DNA from: Limisphaerales bacterium
GTDB taxonomy: Bacteria > Verrucomicrobiota > Verrucomicrobiia > Limisphaerales > AAA164-E04
Assembly: GCA_024761205.1 (NCBI GenBank)
Contig: JAMASS010000019.1
Coordinates: 1 to 64,000, forward strand
Direction: 5' to 3'
DNA length: 64,000 nucleotides
Shown here: in pieces, positions 43,408-52,730 of the stretch
Position numbering within the stretch: the first letter of the stretch is position 1
How the letters are laid out: the number at the start of each line of letters is the position of its first letter
Made by a program: the position numbers and the translations under genes
The notes under the pieces: model-generated
The model's input: only the letters and a program-made list of their open reading frames with translations
Databases searched by the model: none
What the model was told of the DNA's origin: nothing

Positions 43408-46314
43408 ATGGTCAATCCACATCAGACCGAAGGCAGCGCAAACCACGCGCTCGGGCGGCTTCTCGCCCGCGTCATGCCCGGCCGGCAGACGCAAGCCGAG
43501 TGTACCAACATGATTGCGGGCGCAAACAACGCCGGCTTACGCCCGGACATCATTATCACGGCATCGGGCCGGGCGCCGGTCATCATTGAAGCGGAATACC
43601 TGCCCGCGCAAGGAGTGGAAAGGGAAGCCGTTGATAGAATCGGACTCAAAGTCAGCGACGAACCGCACCCCATCGAAGCCGTCATTGCCTTGCGCTATCC
43701 GGAGGCGATTGCCGAAGCCGATGACCTGGAAGCTGCGCTCGGCAGTTGCCGCCTCTCCTACTGTGTGCGGTATGCCGACCAAACGCGCTTTCCCAAATCC
43801 GGTTGGCTGGAAGGCAGCGTCAGCGACCTAGCGGACTTGGTGGACATTGTGGCCGTTCCAGAGGGCGCGATTGATGAGGCCACGGAGATACTCAAAAGCG
43901 CCATTGAGTCAGCCGTCAGTGTTGTCACGAACGAGAGAGAAAATCGGCCGGGAATCATCCAAAACATTGCCGAGATGCTGGAGATGACCGACCTCCTGCA
44001 CGCCCGCCGCATGGCCTGCTGCATGATGGCCAACGCCCTCATCTTCCAAAACCGCCTCGTTGGTATCCACAAGAAAGAAGGCATTCGGCCCCCCTCAATG
44101 ATTTGCGGGAAAGGAGCCAGCAATCTGCAATCAGAAACGATCGAAGAGTGGACGAAAATTCTCGAAATCAACTACTGGCCCATCTTTGCCGTCAGCAAGG
44201 ATATATTGGGAGTATTTCCGCCCAGCATGGCCGCGCCCATCTTGAGGCGCCTGACGCGCGCCGCCGAGAAGATAGAAGAATGCGGCATGACTTACGCCCA
44301 CGATGTCACCGGAAAATTCTTCCAACGCCTCACGGCGGACCGCAAATACCTAGCCGCCTTCTACACCCTGCCGCAAAGCGCTTCCCTGTTGGCTCGGCTG
44401 GCGATTGCCAAAATGAGGGACGTGGTTTGGAGTGACCCCGACGCCATCGGACGGCTGCGCGTTGCGGACTTCGCCTGCGGCACCGGCGCGCTGCTATCCG
44501 CCGTTTACGGGCAGATGGCCTGCCGCCATGAACGAGCCAGCGGCAAGGCGAGCGCCCTGCATCAAGCCATGATGGAGAACGTCCTTTGGGGCTTCGACAT
44601 CCTTCCCAGCGCCGTTCACATCACTAGCTCCACCTTGTCCGGCGTGCAACCCGACGTTGGCTACGACCAATCCCGCCTTTACAAAATGGACAGCGGCCGA
44701 GATGACGACGGCAACGTCAAAATCGGCTCCCTGGAACTACTCGACACCAGCGAGCAATCTCTGATGAAGCTCAACCTGAGTGACCCGGCCAGACGCATCA
44801 GCAGCGGGGGAGAAAAAGGTGCCGGACACATCACCGTGGACGTTCGGAACGAAAGCTACGACCTCGTGATCATGAACCCGCCGTTCACGAGAGCCACCAA
44901 CCACGAAGGCAAGCACATCAATGTCGTCAATCCTGCCTTTGCCGCTTTCAACGCCAAACCGGACGAACAAACGGCCATGGGCGCGCGCTTGAACAATCTG
45001 GGCAAAAAAACTTGTTACCACGGCAACGCCGGCATTGCTTCCGCCTTTGCCGCCATTGCCGACAAAAAACTCAAGCCCGGCGGTGTCCTCGCGCTGGTGC
45101 TGCCCTTGTCCGTTGCCGGCGGTTTGTCCTGGCAGAAGCTCCGCGCACTCCTCGCTGAGAGCTACACAGACGTTGAAGTCGTCAGCATTGCCGCCAACGG
45201 CGGTGACATGTCCTTCTCCGATGAAACGGGAATGGCGGAATGCCTGATCGTGGGGCGCAAACTCAATCCCGACGAACCGCCCGATCACAAAATTCGCTTT
45301 ACTTCCCTGCTCCGCCGCCCTGCCGGTTTCGTTCAAGCGGCGGAAATCGCAAAAGAACTCATCGTCGCCGATTCCATCCGTGACGTGGCCGACGGACCTT
45401 TCGGCGGCACGCCTGTGTTTTGCGGCGGCGAGAAAATGGGCGAAACCATCACGGCAACCGTTCACGAAACCAGCCCAACATGGAATCCCGTCCGTATCCG
45501 GGATTACTCGCTGGCGCAAACCGCCCATGCGCTGACACAAGGAAAACTCTGGCTGCCAGGCGAGCCCAAGGCATTGGAATTAAAAACCATGCCTGTGGGC
45601 GAAATCGGAAAATTGGGCTTGGTGCATCGAGACATCACTGGCACGCCAAATCGCGGTCCGTTTAAGAAAATGCCTCCAAGTCGAACGGCCACCTATCCCG
45701 CCTTGTGGAACCACAACGCCAAAGCAGAAACGAGAATTATTTGCGAACCGGATTCACAGTTACAGGTAAGGATTGGAATGGAATCAAAAGCGCCGGCGGT
45801 GTGGAAAACTCGCAGCCGAGCTCATCTGAACAGCGATTTTCGGTTTAATTCACAGCCGTTAGCCGTGGCGTTTACCGAGACGAAAAGTCTCGGTGGCACT
45901 GCTTGGCCCAATGTCCGTTTCCGCAAAGCCGGATTTGATTACACATTTGCAGTTTGGGGAAACAGCACCCTCGGGTTGCTGAGTCAATGGTGGCACGCCA
46001 ACCTTCAACAGACGGGACGCGGGCGCATCACCATCCGCTCCGCCGAAACCCTTTCCGTCCTGGACTTCCGCGCCTTGAGCGACGAGCAACTGAAAATAGC
46101 CCAAGACATCTTCGAGGATTTTCGCCGGCGCGACCTGAAGCCTGCCTACCAAGCCGACACCGATCCCAACCGCGAACATCTGGACCGCCGCATCCTCTGC
46201 GATTGCCTCGGCTTGGGCGAATCCACCTTCGAAGCCGTCCGCCGGCTCGCCGTCAAATGGTGCGCCGAACCCAGCGTTCACGGCGGCAAGGCGAAAATTA
46301 AACATCCGGCATAA
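43408..46314 (+). CDS. PD-(D/E)XK-like nuclease fused to an N6-adenine DNA methylase
   Basis: About 968 residues from ATG at 43408 (MVNPHQTEGSANHALGRLLA); a TTG start at 43390 is less likely. Residues about 45-70 contain LRPDIIITASGRAPVIIEAE, a pattern (D-x(n)-E-x-E) seen in PD-(D/E)XK nucleases. The methylase core follows: LRVADFACGTGALLSAVYG (motif I, about residue 352) and DLVIMNPPFTRATNHEG (catalytic NPPF, about 489). Target recognition lies near the C-terminus. Such fusions act as restriction-modification-like or phage-defence enzymes. It is plausibly linked to the DUF1998 helicase at 27408, but no shared operon exists here. Confidence 0.85.
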   Translation: MVNPHQTEGSANHALGRLLARVMPGRQTQAECTNMIAGANNAGLRPDIIITASGRAPVIIEAEYLPAQGVEREAVDRIGLKVSDEPHPIEAVIALRYPEAIAEADDLEAALGSCRLSYCVRYADQTRFPKSGWLEGSVSDLADLVDIVAVPEGAIDEATEILKSAIESAVSVVTNERENRPGIIQNIAEMLEMTDLLHARRMACCMMANALIFQNRLVGIHKKEGIRPPSMICGKGASNLQSETIEEWTKILEINYWPIFAVSKDILGVFPPSMAAPILRRLTRAAEKIEECGMTYAHDVTGKFFQRLTADRKYLAAFYTLPQSASLLARLAIAKMRDVVWSDPDAIGRLRVADFACGTGALLSAVYGQMACRHERASGKASALHQAMMENVLWGFDILPSAVHITSSTLSGVQPDVGYDQSRLYKMDSGRDDDGNVKIGSLELLDTSEQSLMKLNLSDPARRISSGGEKGAGHITVDVRNESYDLVIMNPPFTRATNHEGKHINVVNPAFAAFNAKPDEQTAMGARLNNLGKKTCYHGNAGIASAFAAIADKKLKPGGVLALVLPLSVAGGLSWQKLRALLAESYTDVEVVSIAANGGDMSFSDETGMAECLIVGRKLNPDEPPDHKIRFTSLLRRPAGFVQAAEIAKELIVADSIRDVADGPFGGTPVFCGGEKMGETITATVHETSPTWNPVRIRDYSLAQTAHALTQGKLWLPGEPKALELKTMPVGEIGKLGLVHRDITGTPNRGPFKKMPPSRTATYPALWNHNAKAETRIICEPDSQLQVRIGMESKAPAVWKTRSRAHLNSDFRFNSQPLAVAFTETKSLGGTAWPNVRFRKAGFDYTFAVWGNSTLGLLSQWWHANLQQTGRGRITIRSAETLSVLDFRALSDEQLKIAQDIFEDFRRRDLKPAYQADTDPNREHLDRRILCDCLGLGESTFEAVRRLAVKWCAEPSVHGGKAKIKHPA

Positions 46315-46375
46315 AGCGTTCGGCCCGCTCGCCGAGCGAAACCCACCGCACCACTCACACCGTCGGGAGGCGTTT

Positions 46376-47191
46376 TCAACTGGGCATCCAGAGCGGCGAG
46401 CTCGGGGGAGCGGAAGCGTCGCGCAGCGCCTTGATGGCGATGTAGGGCGGCACGAAATGACTGCGCTCCCGAAAGCTGCCCTTCGGCGCTGAGGGGTCGG
46501 CATGTCTCGGCTCTCTCACATCGTGAATCGTAAATCCCTGTGCGCACAGCCCGCCGAGAATCGCTTCGAGCGTGTGCAGGAACTCCTGCGCACCGGCCTC
46601 GCGATGTTCCGAGCCGGACACCGGTGGCAGCGGTCCGGACCGATAGTAGGGTTCCCGAATCTGATAAGCACCGTTAGCTCCAGGCATTGCACCCGCTTGA
46701 AGCGAAATGGGCTGCTTGTGCTGTGAGACATAGATCCCGCCCGCCTTCATTACCCGCGAGACTTCCTGAAACATCGGGCGCAGGTTTTCAACGTAGCAGG
46801 TACTCACCGGTTGCAAGACCACATCAAACGAGCAGTCCCCCAGATCGCTGAGATCACACATTGAGGTTTGGAGCGTCATCACTGACAGCCCTTCCCGCTG
46901 AGCCACCTCACGGTCGAGCGCCAGCATGGCTTCGCTCAAATCGACAATTGTGGCTTCTGCTCCTTGAGCGGCAAAGACCGGGCCATGCCTCCCGCCTCCC
47001 GCCGCCAGACAGAGCACTCGTTGTCCGGCAATCGGTTCCGGAATCCAGCCAAACGGATTGATCACCCGGTCCGGATGTGTGAAGTCTTCGGCCGTTGCGG
47101 GATTCGCGAAACTGGAGCCGCTTCGAACCAAATCGTCCCAAGCCTGTTGGTTCTGTTTTTCCGGTGAGGTCATCAATCTGTGCTCGACCAT
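46376..47191 (-). CDS. Class I SAM-dependent methyltransferase
   Basis: 271 residues; ATG at 47173 is an alternative start. Motif I reads RVLCLAAGGGRHGPVFAAQG, followed by ATIVDLSEAMLALDREVAQR and, later, SFDVVLQPVSTCYVENLRPM and EVSRVMKAGG. The fold is typical of small-molecule methyltransferases; substrate unknown. It is convergent with the nuclease-methylase gene (62-bp gap) and unrelated to it by sequence pattern. Confidence 0.85.
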   Translation of the reverse strand: MVEHRLMTSPEKQNQQAWDDLVRSGSSFANPATAEDFTHPDRVINPFGWIPEPIAGQRVLCLAAGGGRHGPVFAAQGAEATIVDLSEAMLALDREVAQREGLSVMTLQTSMCDLSDLGDCSFDVVLQPVSTCYVENLRPMFQEVSRVMKAGGIYVSQHKQPISLQAGAMPGANGAYQIREPYYRSGPLPPVSGSEHREAGAQEFLHTLEAILGGLCAQGFTIHDVREPRHADPSAPKGSFRERSHFVPPYIAIKALRDASAPPSSPLWMPS

Positions 47192-47288
47192 AGGGAATCA
47201 TCCACTGATATCCAAGGCGGGTGTGATTTCAAGAGAGCGCACGGCGGGCTGCTTGAAGTCAGGTTTGACGCCGGTTGCGCCAAGGGAA

Positions 47289-47334
47289 ATGGGGAAAGTG
47301 GTGAAGAATCACTGTCCCCCAAGACGCTGTCGCG
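47289..47334 (+). repeat. REP-like palindromic repeat, family A
   Basis: AAAGTGGTGAAGAATCACTG: a family A copy with 2-3 changes from the one at 4306. It is followed by CCCCCAAGACGCTGTCGC. The 47192-47544 gap otherwise shows no gene. Confidence 0.5.
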
Positions 47335-47544
47335 CTAAGGCTCATCTGATGTTGCCCGCCAGGTTTCACTCGTGTCGGCTAGAGGTTTGGCGTCGGCGGA
47401 GAGTGCGGTAATCCTTCGCCGCTTTGGTCTCATCACAACAGACAGAATCACTTCAAAGTTGTTCACATATCGAATCATGCTCGCCATGTCCTCCTCAACA
47501 ATTTCCTATTTTAAAACCTCTCAATCGCCCCTAGGATATCCCGC

Positions 47545-48831
47545 ATGTTGTTGCAGGAACAAATGACTGAGATCGCCCGCCGGGCGAAGATCGCCTCGCG
47601 AGGGTTGTTGCGGCTGTCCGCCGATCAGCGGAACGCTTGCCTCAATAGCATGGCGGACGCGATTGACACCCAGAGCGGAGCCATCCAAACTGAAAACCAG
47701 AAGGACTTGGAGTTTGGAAGAGAGTGGAACCTCTCCAGCGCGCTCCTTGATCGGCTGAAGCTTACCGACAAACGAATCGCCGGTATGAGCCAAGGCCTGC
47801 GAGAGGTTGCTGATCTGCCTGATCCGGTCGGCCGCGTCCTGAATGAACGCATACGACCGAATGGCCTTAAGCTGCAAAAGGTTTCCACGCCCATCGGCGT
47901 GGTCGTCATCATCTATGAATCACGGCCAAACGTCACGGCTGATGCCGCCGGACTCTGCCTCAAATCTGGCAACGCCACCATCCTTCGAGGCGGCAAGGAA
48001 GCCGTTCACTCCAACCAGATCATCGCCAAGACCATGGTGGAAGCTGCCCATCAACAGTGTTCGGAGTTTCCGCTTGACGTCATTCAAGTGATTCCCACAA
48101 CCGATCGGCAAGCGATCCCCGTCCTTCTCTCGCTAACTGAATACATCGATCTATGCCTGCCGCGAGGTGGCGAAGGTCTCATCCGAGTGGTGGCCGAATG
48201 CTCGCGAGTTCCGGTCATCAAACACTACAAGGGAATCTGTCATGTCTACGTCGATCGCGACGCTGATCTCAATCAAGCCGCCGCAATCGCCGTAAACGCG
48301 AAAACGCAGCGAGCTGGTGTCTGCAACGCGATCGAAACTCTCCTCATTGACGATTCGATCAAAGAGACGTTTGCGCCAAGAGTGGTCCAAAATCTCTGGG
48401 AACAGGGCGTGGAAATCCGCGGTGATGAAAGTCTGCACCAAGTGATCAATAGCCAACCCCGGCCCGAAGGTGCCAAATTCGAAATGGCATCCGAGGATGA
48501 TTGGAAGTCCGAATATCTCGATCTGATTCTTTCAGTAAGAATTGTCGAGGACGTTAATGCCGCCATTGAGCACATTAACACTTACGGCTCTGGACATTCC
48601 GATGCGATCGTCACCAAAAACGAAGAGACGGCCAAACTGTTCATGAGTGAAGTCGATGCGTCAGCGGTTTACTGGAATGCTTCCACACGCTTCACCGACG
48701 GTGCTGAATTCGGGATGGGTGCTGAAATCGGGATCAGCACGGACAAGATCGGCGCTCGCGGGCCCATGGGTTTGGAGGAGCTCACGAGTTACAAGTGGCT
48801 AGGATATGGTGAAGGTCAGATTCGGAACTGA
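47545..48831 (+). CDS. proA: Gamma-glutamyl phosphate reductase
   Basis: 428 residues, family-typical length. It reduces gamma-glutamyl phosphate to glutamate-5-semialdehyde in proline synthesis (cytosolic, NADPH). Motifs: PIGVVVIIYESRPNVTADAA, AGLCLKSGNATILRGGKEA, IDLCLPRGGEGLIRVV, and RAGVCNAIETLL, which contains the catalytic Cys of the aldehyde-dehydrogenase superfamily. The C-terminal GPMGLEELTSYKWLGYGEGQ segment is standard. ATG at 47545; M7 at 47563 is an alternative. proB is not in this window. An ATP-grasp-like gene starts 21 bp downstream. Confidence 0.95.
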   Translation: MLLQEQMTEIARRAKIASRGLLRLSADQRNACLNSMADAIDTQSGAIQTENQKDLEFGREWNLSSALLDRLKLTDKRIAGMSQGLREVADLPDPVGRVLNERIRPNGLKLQKVSTPIGVVVIIYESRPNVTADAAGLCLKSGNATILRGGKEAVHSNQIIAKTMVEAAHQQCSEFPLDVIQVIPTTDRQAIPVLLSLTEYIDLCLPRGGEGLIRVVAECSRVPVIKHYKGICHVYVDRDADLNQAAAIAVNAKTQRAGVCNAIETLLIDDSIKETFAPRVVQNLWEQGVEIRGDESLHQVINSQPRPEGAKFEMASEDDWKSEYLDLILSVRIVEDVNAAIEHINTYGSGHSDAIVTKNEETAKLFMSEVDASAVYWNASTRFTDGAEFGMGAEIGISTDKIGARGPMGLEELTSYKWLGYGEGQIRN

Positions 48832-48852
48832 TCCAGGGCTTCGCCGTTTTTC

Positions 48853-50298
48853 ATGTCAACCGCTGACCGCCACTGCGGGAAAGGAAGCCCATTGACGATC
48901 GACGAATCAATGTCCCTGGAAACGGCTCGCAGACGTACGGCGTTCATTCGATCTCGTCTTCCAGAGAGTGGTCTTTTCGCCGGGCAACAGTGGAAAATTT
49001 CGCCGACGCCCTTTGAACTGGAATCGCGCCTGGCTAAGGATCTCCAAAAATTCGGTCGAGTACTTCTCCAATTCTATCGGGCAAGCGATCTCCTTTATCG
49101 CAAAAGCGTAGAAGGCACACTACCAAGCTGGATCGCAGACTTGCTTGATCAAGGCAAGCCCAACTCGCTGATCAAGCTCCAACGAAGCGAGGCTTTCAAA
49201 CTCCAAACGCCGAGAGTCATCCGTCCCGATATTCTGCTAACAGAAGAGGGTTTCTCCATCACGGAACTCGACAGTGTTCCCGGCGGCATTGGTCTCATCG
49301 GATGGCTCAACCAAACCTATGATCAACTCAAACAGAATTTCGGAGATACTGAACCGCCGATTCCAGGTGAATCTGTTTCATCATCTCGAAAAAAACGACC
49401 GCAATCGCTAGTCGGCGGCCCGAAAGGACCAATCGAAGGTTTTCGTGGCATCTTCGGCAATTACCAGCGGATACACTTAGTCGTCTCAGATGAATCAGAG
49501 ACCTACCGGCCGGAGATGGAGTGGTTGGCCGCGCAGATGTCCACGGACGACTTCTGCTCGGTGCGCTCTCAGACATTTGATCAATTTCAGGAAGGCGATG
49601 CCGTCTATCGGTTCTTTGAGCTATTCGATCTGGAAAACGTTAGTAACGCCTCCCAAGTATTCGACCTGGCCTCTCGTCAATTGATTCAACTCACGCCGCC
49701 TCCGAAGTATGTCGTTGAGGAGAAAATGCTGTTCGCTCTGCTGTGGAACCGGAATCTGCGCAAGTTCTGGCGACAAGAGATTGGCGAAGGATTCCTGCGC
49801 AAGCTTCAGACTCACATTCCTTATTCCTGGGTGGTCGACCCTTCACCCTTGCCACCACACGCAGCCTACCCGGAGCTCGGCCTCACAGACTGGCATCAAC
49901 TCAAATCCCTTTCACAGAAAGAACGCCGCCTTATTTTAAAAATCTCCGGTTTTGCTTCGGAAGCCTGGGGGTCGCGCGGAGTTTACTTAGGCAGCGATCT
50001 TTCTACGGAAGATTGGAGCCAAGCCGTGGACCAGGCGATCCAACGCTTTGCCAACAACCCCTATATCCTCCAGCGATTTGCCAAACCGAAAACTGTCGCA
50101 AGCCATTGGTTTGATTTTGAGGCTCAGCGTTTACAACCAATGACCGGAAGAGTGCGCCTTTGCCCTTACTATTTCGTCCATGGCAAAGGCGACCAAGCCC
50201 GAGCCGAACTCGGTGGCTGCTTGGCAACCGTCTGCCCTGCGGACAAGAAAATCATTCATGGGATGCGGGATGCGATCTTGACACCTTGTGTTGGTTGA
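48853..50298 (+). CDS. ATP-grasp-like protein of unknown function
   Basis: 481 residues. Segments recalling ATP-grasp folds, possibly circularly permuted: RPDILLTEEGFSITELDSVP with GGIGLIGW; YPELGLTDWHQLKSLS; LILKISGFASEAWGSRGV; and NPYILQRFAKPKTVASHW. The IDSVPGG/ELDSVPGG segment and the KISGFASEAWGS Gly-rich loop are the best pointers. No signal peptide. It lies 21 bp after proA on the same strand, so it is probably co-transcribed. Function is unknown; an amide- or peptide-bond-forming reaction would fit the fold. Confidence 0.7.
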   Translation: MSTADRHCGKGSPLTIDESMSLETARRRTAFIRSRLPESGLFAGQQWKISPTPFELESRLAKDLQKFGRVLLQFYRASDLLYRKSVEGTLPSWIADLLDQGKPNSLIKLQRSEAFKLQTPRVIRPDILLTEEGFSITELDSVPGGIGLIGWLNQTYDQLKQNFGDTEPPIPGESVSSSRKKRPQSLVGGPKGPIEGFRGIFGNYQRIHLVVSDESETYRPEMEWLAAQMSTDDFCSVRSQTFDQFQEGDAVYRFFELFDLENVSNASQVFDLASRQLIQLTPPPKYVVEEKMLFALLWNRNLRKFWRQEIGEGFLRKLQTHIPYSWVVDPSPLPPHAAYPELGLTDWHQLKSLSQKERRLILKISGFASEAWGSRGVYLGSDLSTEDWSQAVDQAIQRFANNPYILQRFAKPKTVASHWFDFEAQRLQPMTGRVRLCPYYFVHGKGDQARAELGGCLATVCPADKKIIHGMRDAILTPCVG

Positions 50299-50300
50299 GA

Positions 50301-50362
50301 ACGATGGGGCGAGAGCCTCTCAAGCCGCCGTCCGACGTAGCGTAGCGAAAGGGGGGGCGGAA
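50301..50362 (+). repeat. Dispersed repeat, family B
   Basis: GGGGCGAGAGCCTCTCAAGC then CGTAGCGTAGCGAAAGG. The best match is 20196-20250. Confidence 0.55.
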
Positions 50363-50433
50363 TTCAAACATGCAGCACCAACGTAGGACAAAACAAAGCT
50401 GTCTCATCACTGCGAACCTTCATCGGCAGTAAC

Positions 50434-50457
50434 GGCTCGGACAGAATCTCGCCCCAC
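50434..50457 (+). repeat. Short dispersed repeat, family C
   Basis: GGCTCGGACAGAATCTCGCC followed by CCACA; a diverged family C motif. Confidence 0.35.
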
Positions 50458-50469
50458 ATAAAACAACCT

Positions 50470-51141
50470 TCCCGGTTCCGGACCGTCCACGGGTAACAAA
50501 CAATCATCTTGAAAAAGGTGAGGGAACCTCCAGTGGCGAATAAATCTCCACCTTCCTGGTAGGGGTTTGGAGAGAATTTTTAACAAAATGACCAAGGAAT
50601 TTCTCCTCAGCACGCGCCATCTGCTTCATTCGCCGGCCAACGCACTTCTTCACCCGCGAATCGCTGTAAATTGAACCCCTCAATCTTCACAAAGATATCC
50701 CGTCGACAAAACAAGAACGAACCGGCGGCCTAGTGAAGACAAGAATGAATCCGGTTCCATAACCCCATGAGCACCGCCATAGCCACTCCCTAGGCATCAC
50801 AAGGTGCCACGTGCCAGCTGCCACCGATGACCCGGCCCGCCGCAACCGTCTGACAAAGATCGCGGAGCGAGTCCTTGGAAACCAGCAAATCGGCGTCCAC
50901 AAACATCAGTCACTCCCCACTAGCAACGGAAGCACCCGTTTTCGTGCCCGCCCGATTTGATTTTGCGGTTCAAAGATCACACGAGCGCCCTCAGTCGCGG
51001 CGACCTGAGCGGTTCGGCCGCTTGAGTTGTTGTCGCAGACAATCACTTCCCAGTTCCAGCCTCCGTTCATAAACACCGTCGCCACCCGACGGATCGACTC
51101 AAGGCAAAATTAAACGCGGGAATGACAAACAATATCTTCAT
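50470..51141 (-). pseudogene. Family 2 glycosyltransferase fossil
   Basis: Minus-strand frames give MKILFVIPAFNFALSR then, in another frame, GGWNWEVIVCDNNSSGRTAQ, VAATEGARVIFEPQNQIGRA, and later FVDADLLVSKDSLRDLCQTV. The last contains the DxD-type acceptor site of GT-A enzymes. The C-terminal piece FVKIEGFNLQRFAGEEVRW fits the catalytic end. Three or more frameshifts and internal stops make it non-functional. It would have been a cytosolic glycosyltransferase in cell-wall or lipid glycan assembly. Confidence 0.7.
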
Positions 51142-51166
51142 TTCGCTCGCTCGCTGAACTTAGACA

Positions 51167-52068
51167 CTCTCACCACTGAGCAGCGCATCTTCCAGCGTGA
51201 TGACCTTTGAGCCAGACGCACCCGTGTGAAGGGGCTGCCCGCCGTGACCACGCCCACCATTCCCTTCCCCGATAGGATGAACATGTGAACGGCGTTTTCA
51301 CCGTGTTATCCGAAGAAGGCGCCCTTGTCAAAAGAGCCTGTCAGATTCGTCTTCTTAACGACGCCCCCTTGCTGTAATCCTTCCTTCAGATAGTCATTTC
51401 TGCAATGGACCGGCAAAGCCCGGCATGCGGTCCGCATTCACATATTGCTGGTTATTGTCCACCAGCAAGACACTGATCTCCCCGTCGTGCAATGACTTGG
51501 CAACGGATCGAACCAGCGGAGCGGCGCCCACAAAGAGATTTCCTGAGGGTTGAAATCCCCAGCCATCCGGCCAGGGCACCGGCGGTATAAGGCCATAGAT
51601 GGATATCGTCCCCACTATCACAATGAAGATGACCGGAACCAGCTGCTCTGCCTCGGACATTCCATGATCCTGACCTACCGCTTTGACCCCGATGATCTCG
51701 CCTACGACCCAGATCGGCAGCCGACTTGCAGGTGGCATCGTCCAACACGAAGGCACGGCCTTCTCAAACGCCTCGCCGGCATACAATGGCCCTTCAGCTT
51801 CTCTCTTTTCAGTCAAGTCGAAATTAGCGGACAAGTCACCACGCAAGATGACGCGACCAACAGCGCGGTCGTGCTTCCGGGCGTAGCATTCGTCTCGGGG
51901 AGCCGCCACGGAAACGGTCACTGATGCCAACAAAATGATCAGGTAGGCAACTTTGATCCTCAGTCCATCTACGTCGATATTAATCAATGTGGCGAGCACG
52001 ATCAAGCTGTATCCCTTCATCGCCGTAGTCGAATGGCTAAACGCGCAGTCCCTGCCGCTTGAATCCAC
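51167..52068 (-). pseudogene. Na+/H+ antiporter (CPA1-like, with NAD-binding tail) fossil
   Basis: The largest open part starts with AFSHSTTAMKGYSLIVLATL and has membrane stretches, including VIFIVIVGTISIYGLIPPVP, typical of CPA1 antiporters. It continues with a TrkA-N-like NAD-binding piece: GNLFVGAAPLVRSVAKSLHD, GEISVLLVDNNQQYV. Frame continuity breaks at the front and back, and the tail (LAGSKVITLEDALLSGESV-type, about 51167-51240) is in another frame. The transporter core is too short, about 225 residues, to span the full channel. Confidence 0.6.
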
Positions 52069-52279
52069 CGTTAGCTTTTTTCGCGCCGAGGTGATGACGG
52101 CCGATGGATTCTAGACTGCGCTCGGACGGTTCCCTCAAATGGTGGCGAGGTCTTCCGTCGCTCGTCAAATGAAGACTATACCCTGCTGCTGCGAACGTTG
52201 GGCATCGTCTACATTAATACGAAACTTCTCACTCTGACAATGAAGCAAAGACATCCGTCGATCGCCACAGCTCCAGCTC

Positions 52280-52630
52280 GGATTTCTTGCCAATAGAGGT
52301 TGTTCGACGGCAGGAAGGTTGGCGAAGCATGTGGATTGCAACTATGGCTGTCCCAACCCTTCCCGGCGGCAATCTCGCGCTTGGGGCCCTGACTAGCATT
52401 TCGGCTAGGCCGTTGCCAATCCCTCTTTGGGGGAAGAACGCTCCGCCCCTCCGGGCAGCTAGCAGGGTGAGGTGCCCTGCAGGCGGGGGGTGACTCGCGG
52501 CTAAGAGATGGCCTTGCGACCCCCAGCCGGCAAAGCCGGGGCTCAAGAGCCGCCCGCCGCCGCCCTATCTTCGAGAAGTCCTCAAAATCTCGGCTGCCTC
52601 ATGGCGGTCATCTTTATTGGCGAGAAATCC
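52280..52630 (-). mobile_element. MITE-like element with terminal inverted repeats (copy 2)
   Basis: Left end GGATTTCTTGCCAATAGAGG; the reverse complement of the right end reads GGATTTCTCGCCAATAAAGA. Opposite in orientation to copy 1 (18745-19213), with internal indels making it 351 bp. Shared blocks in matching order: left TIR, a CCAAGCGCGAG block, the CCATGAGG..CGAGATTTTGAG block and right TIR. No transposase inside. Confidence 0.65.
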
Positions 52631-52730
52631 AAGCGAGGGGGGCGGAGGTGAGATGCGTGGAAGAAAAATCAGCCCGCCCATTTCCGAAGAAAGGCATGAA
52701 GCGGAGAATAGAGATAATTGACCTCGGCTG

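Noticed and set aside
44737-45540. 267-codon open frame on the minus strand
   Set aside because: Antisense to the methylase core with NPPF; shadow.
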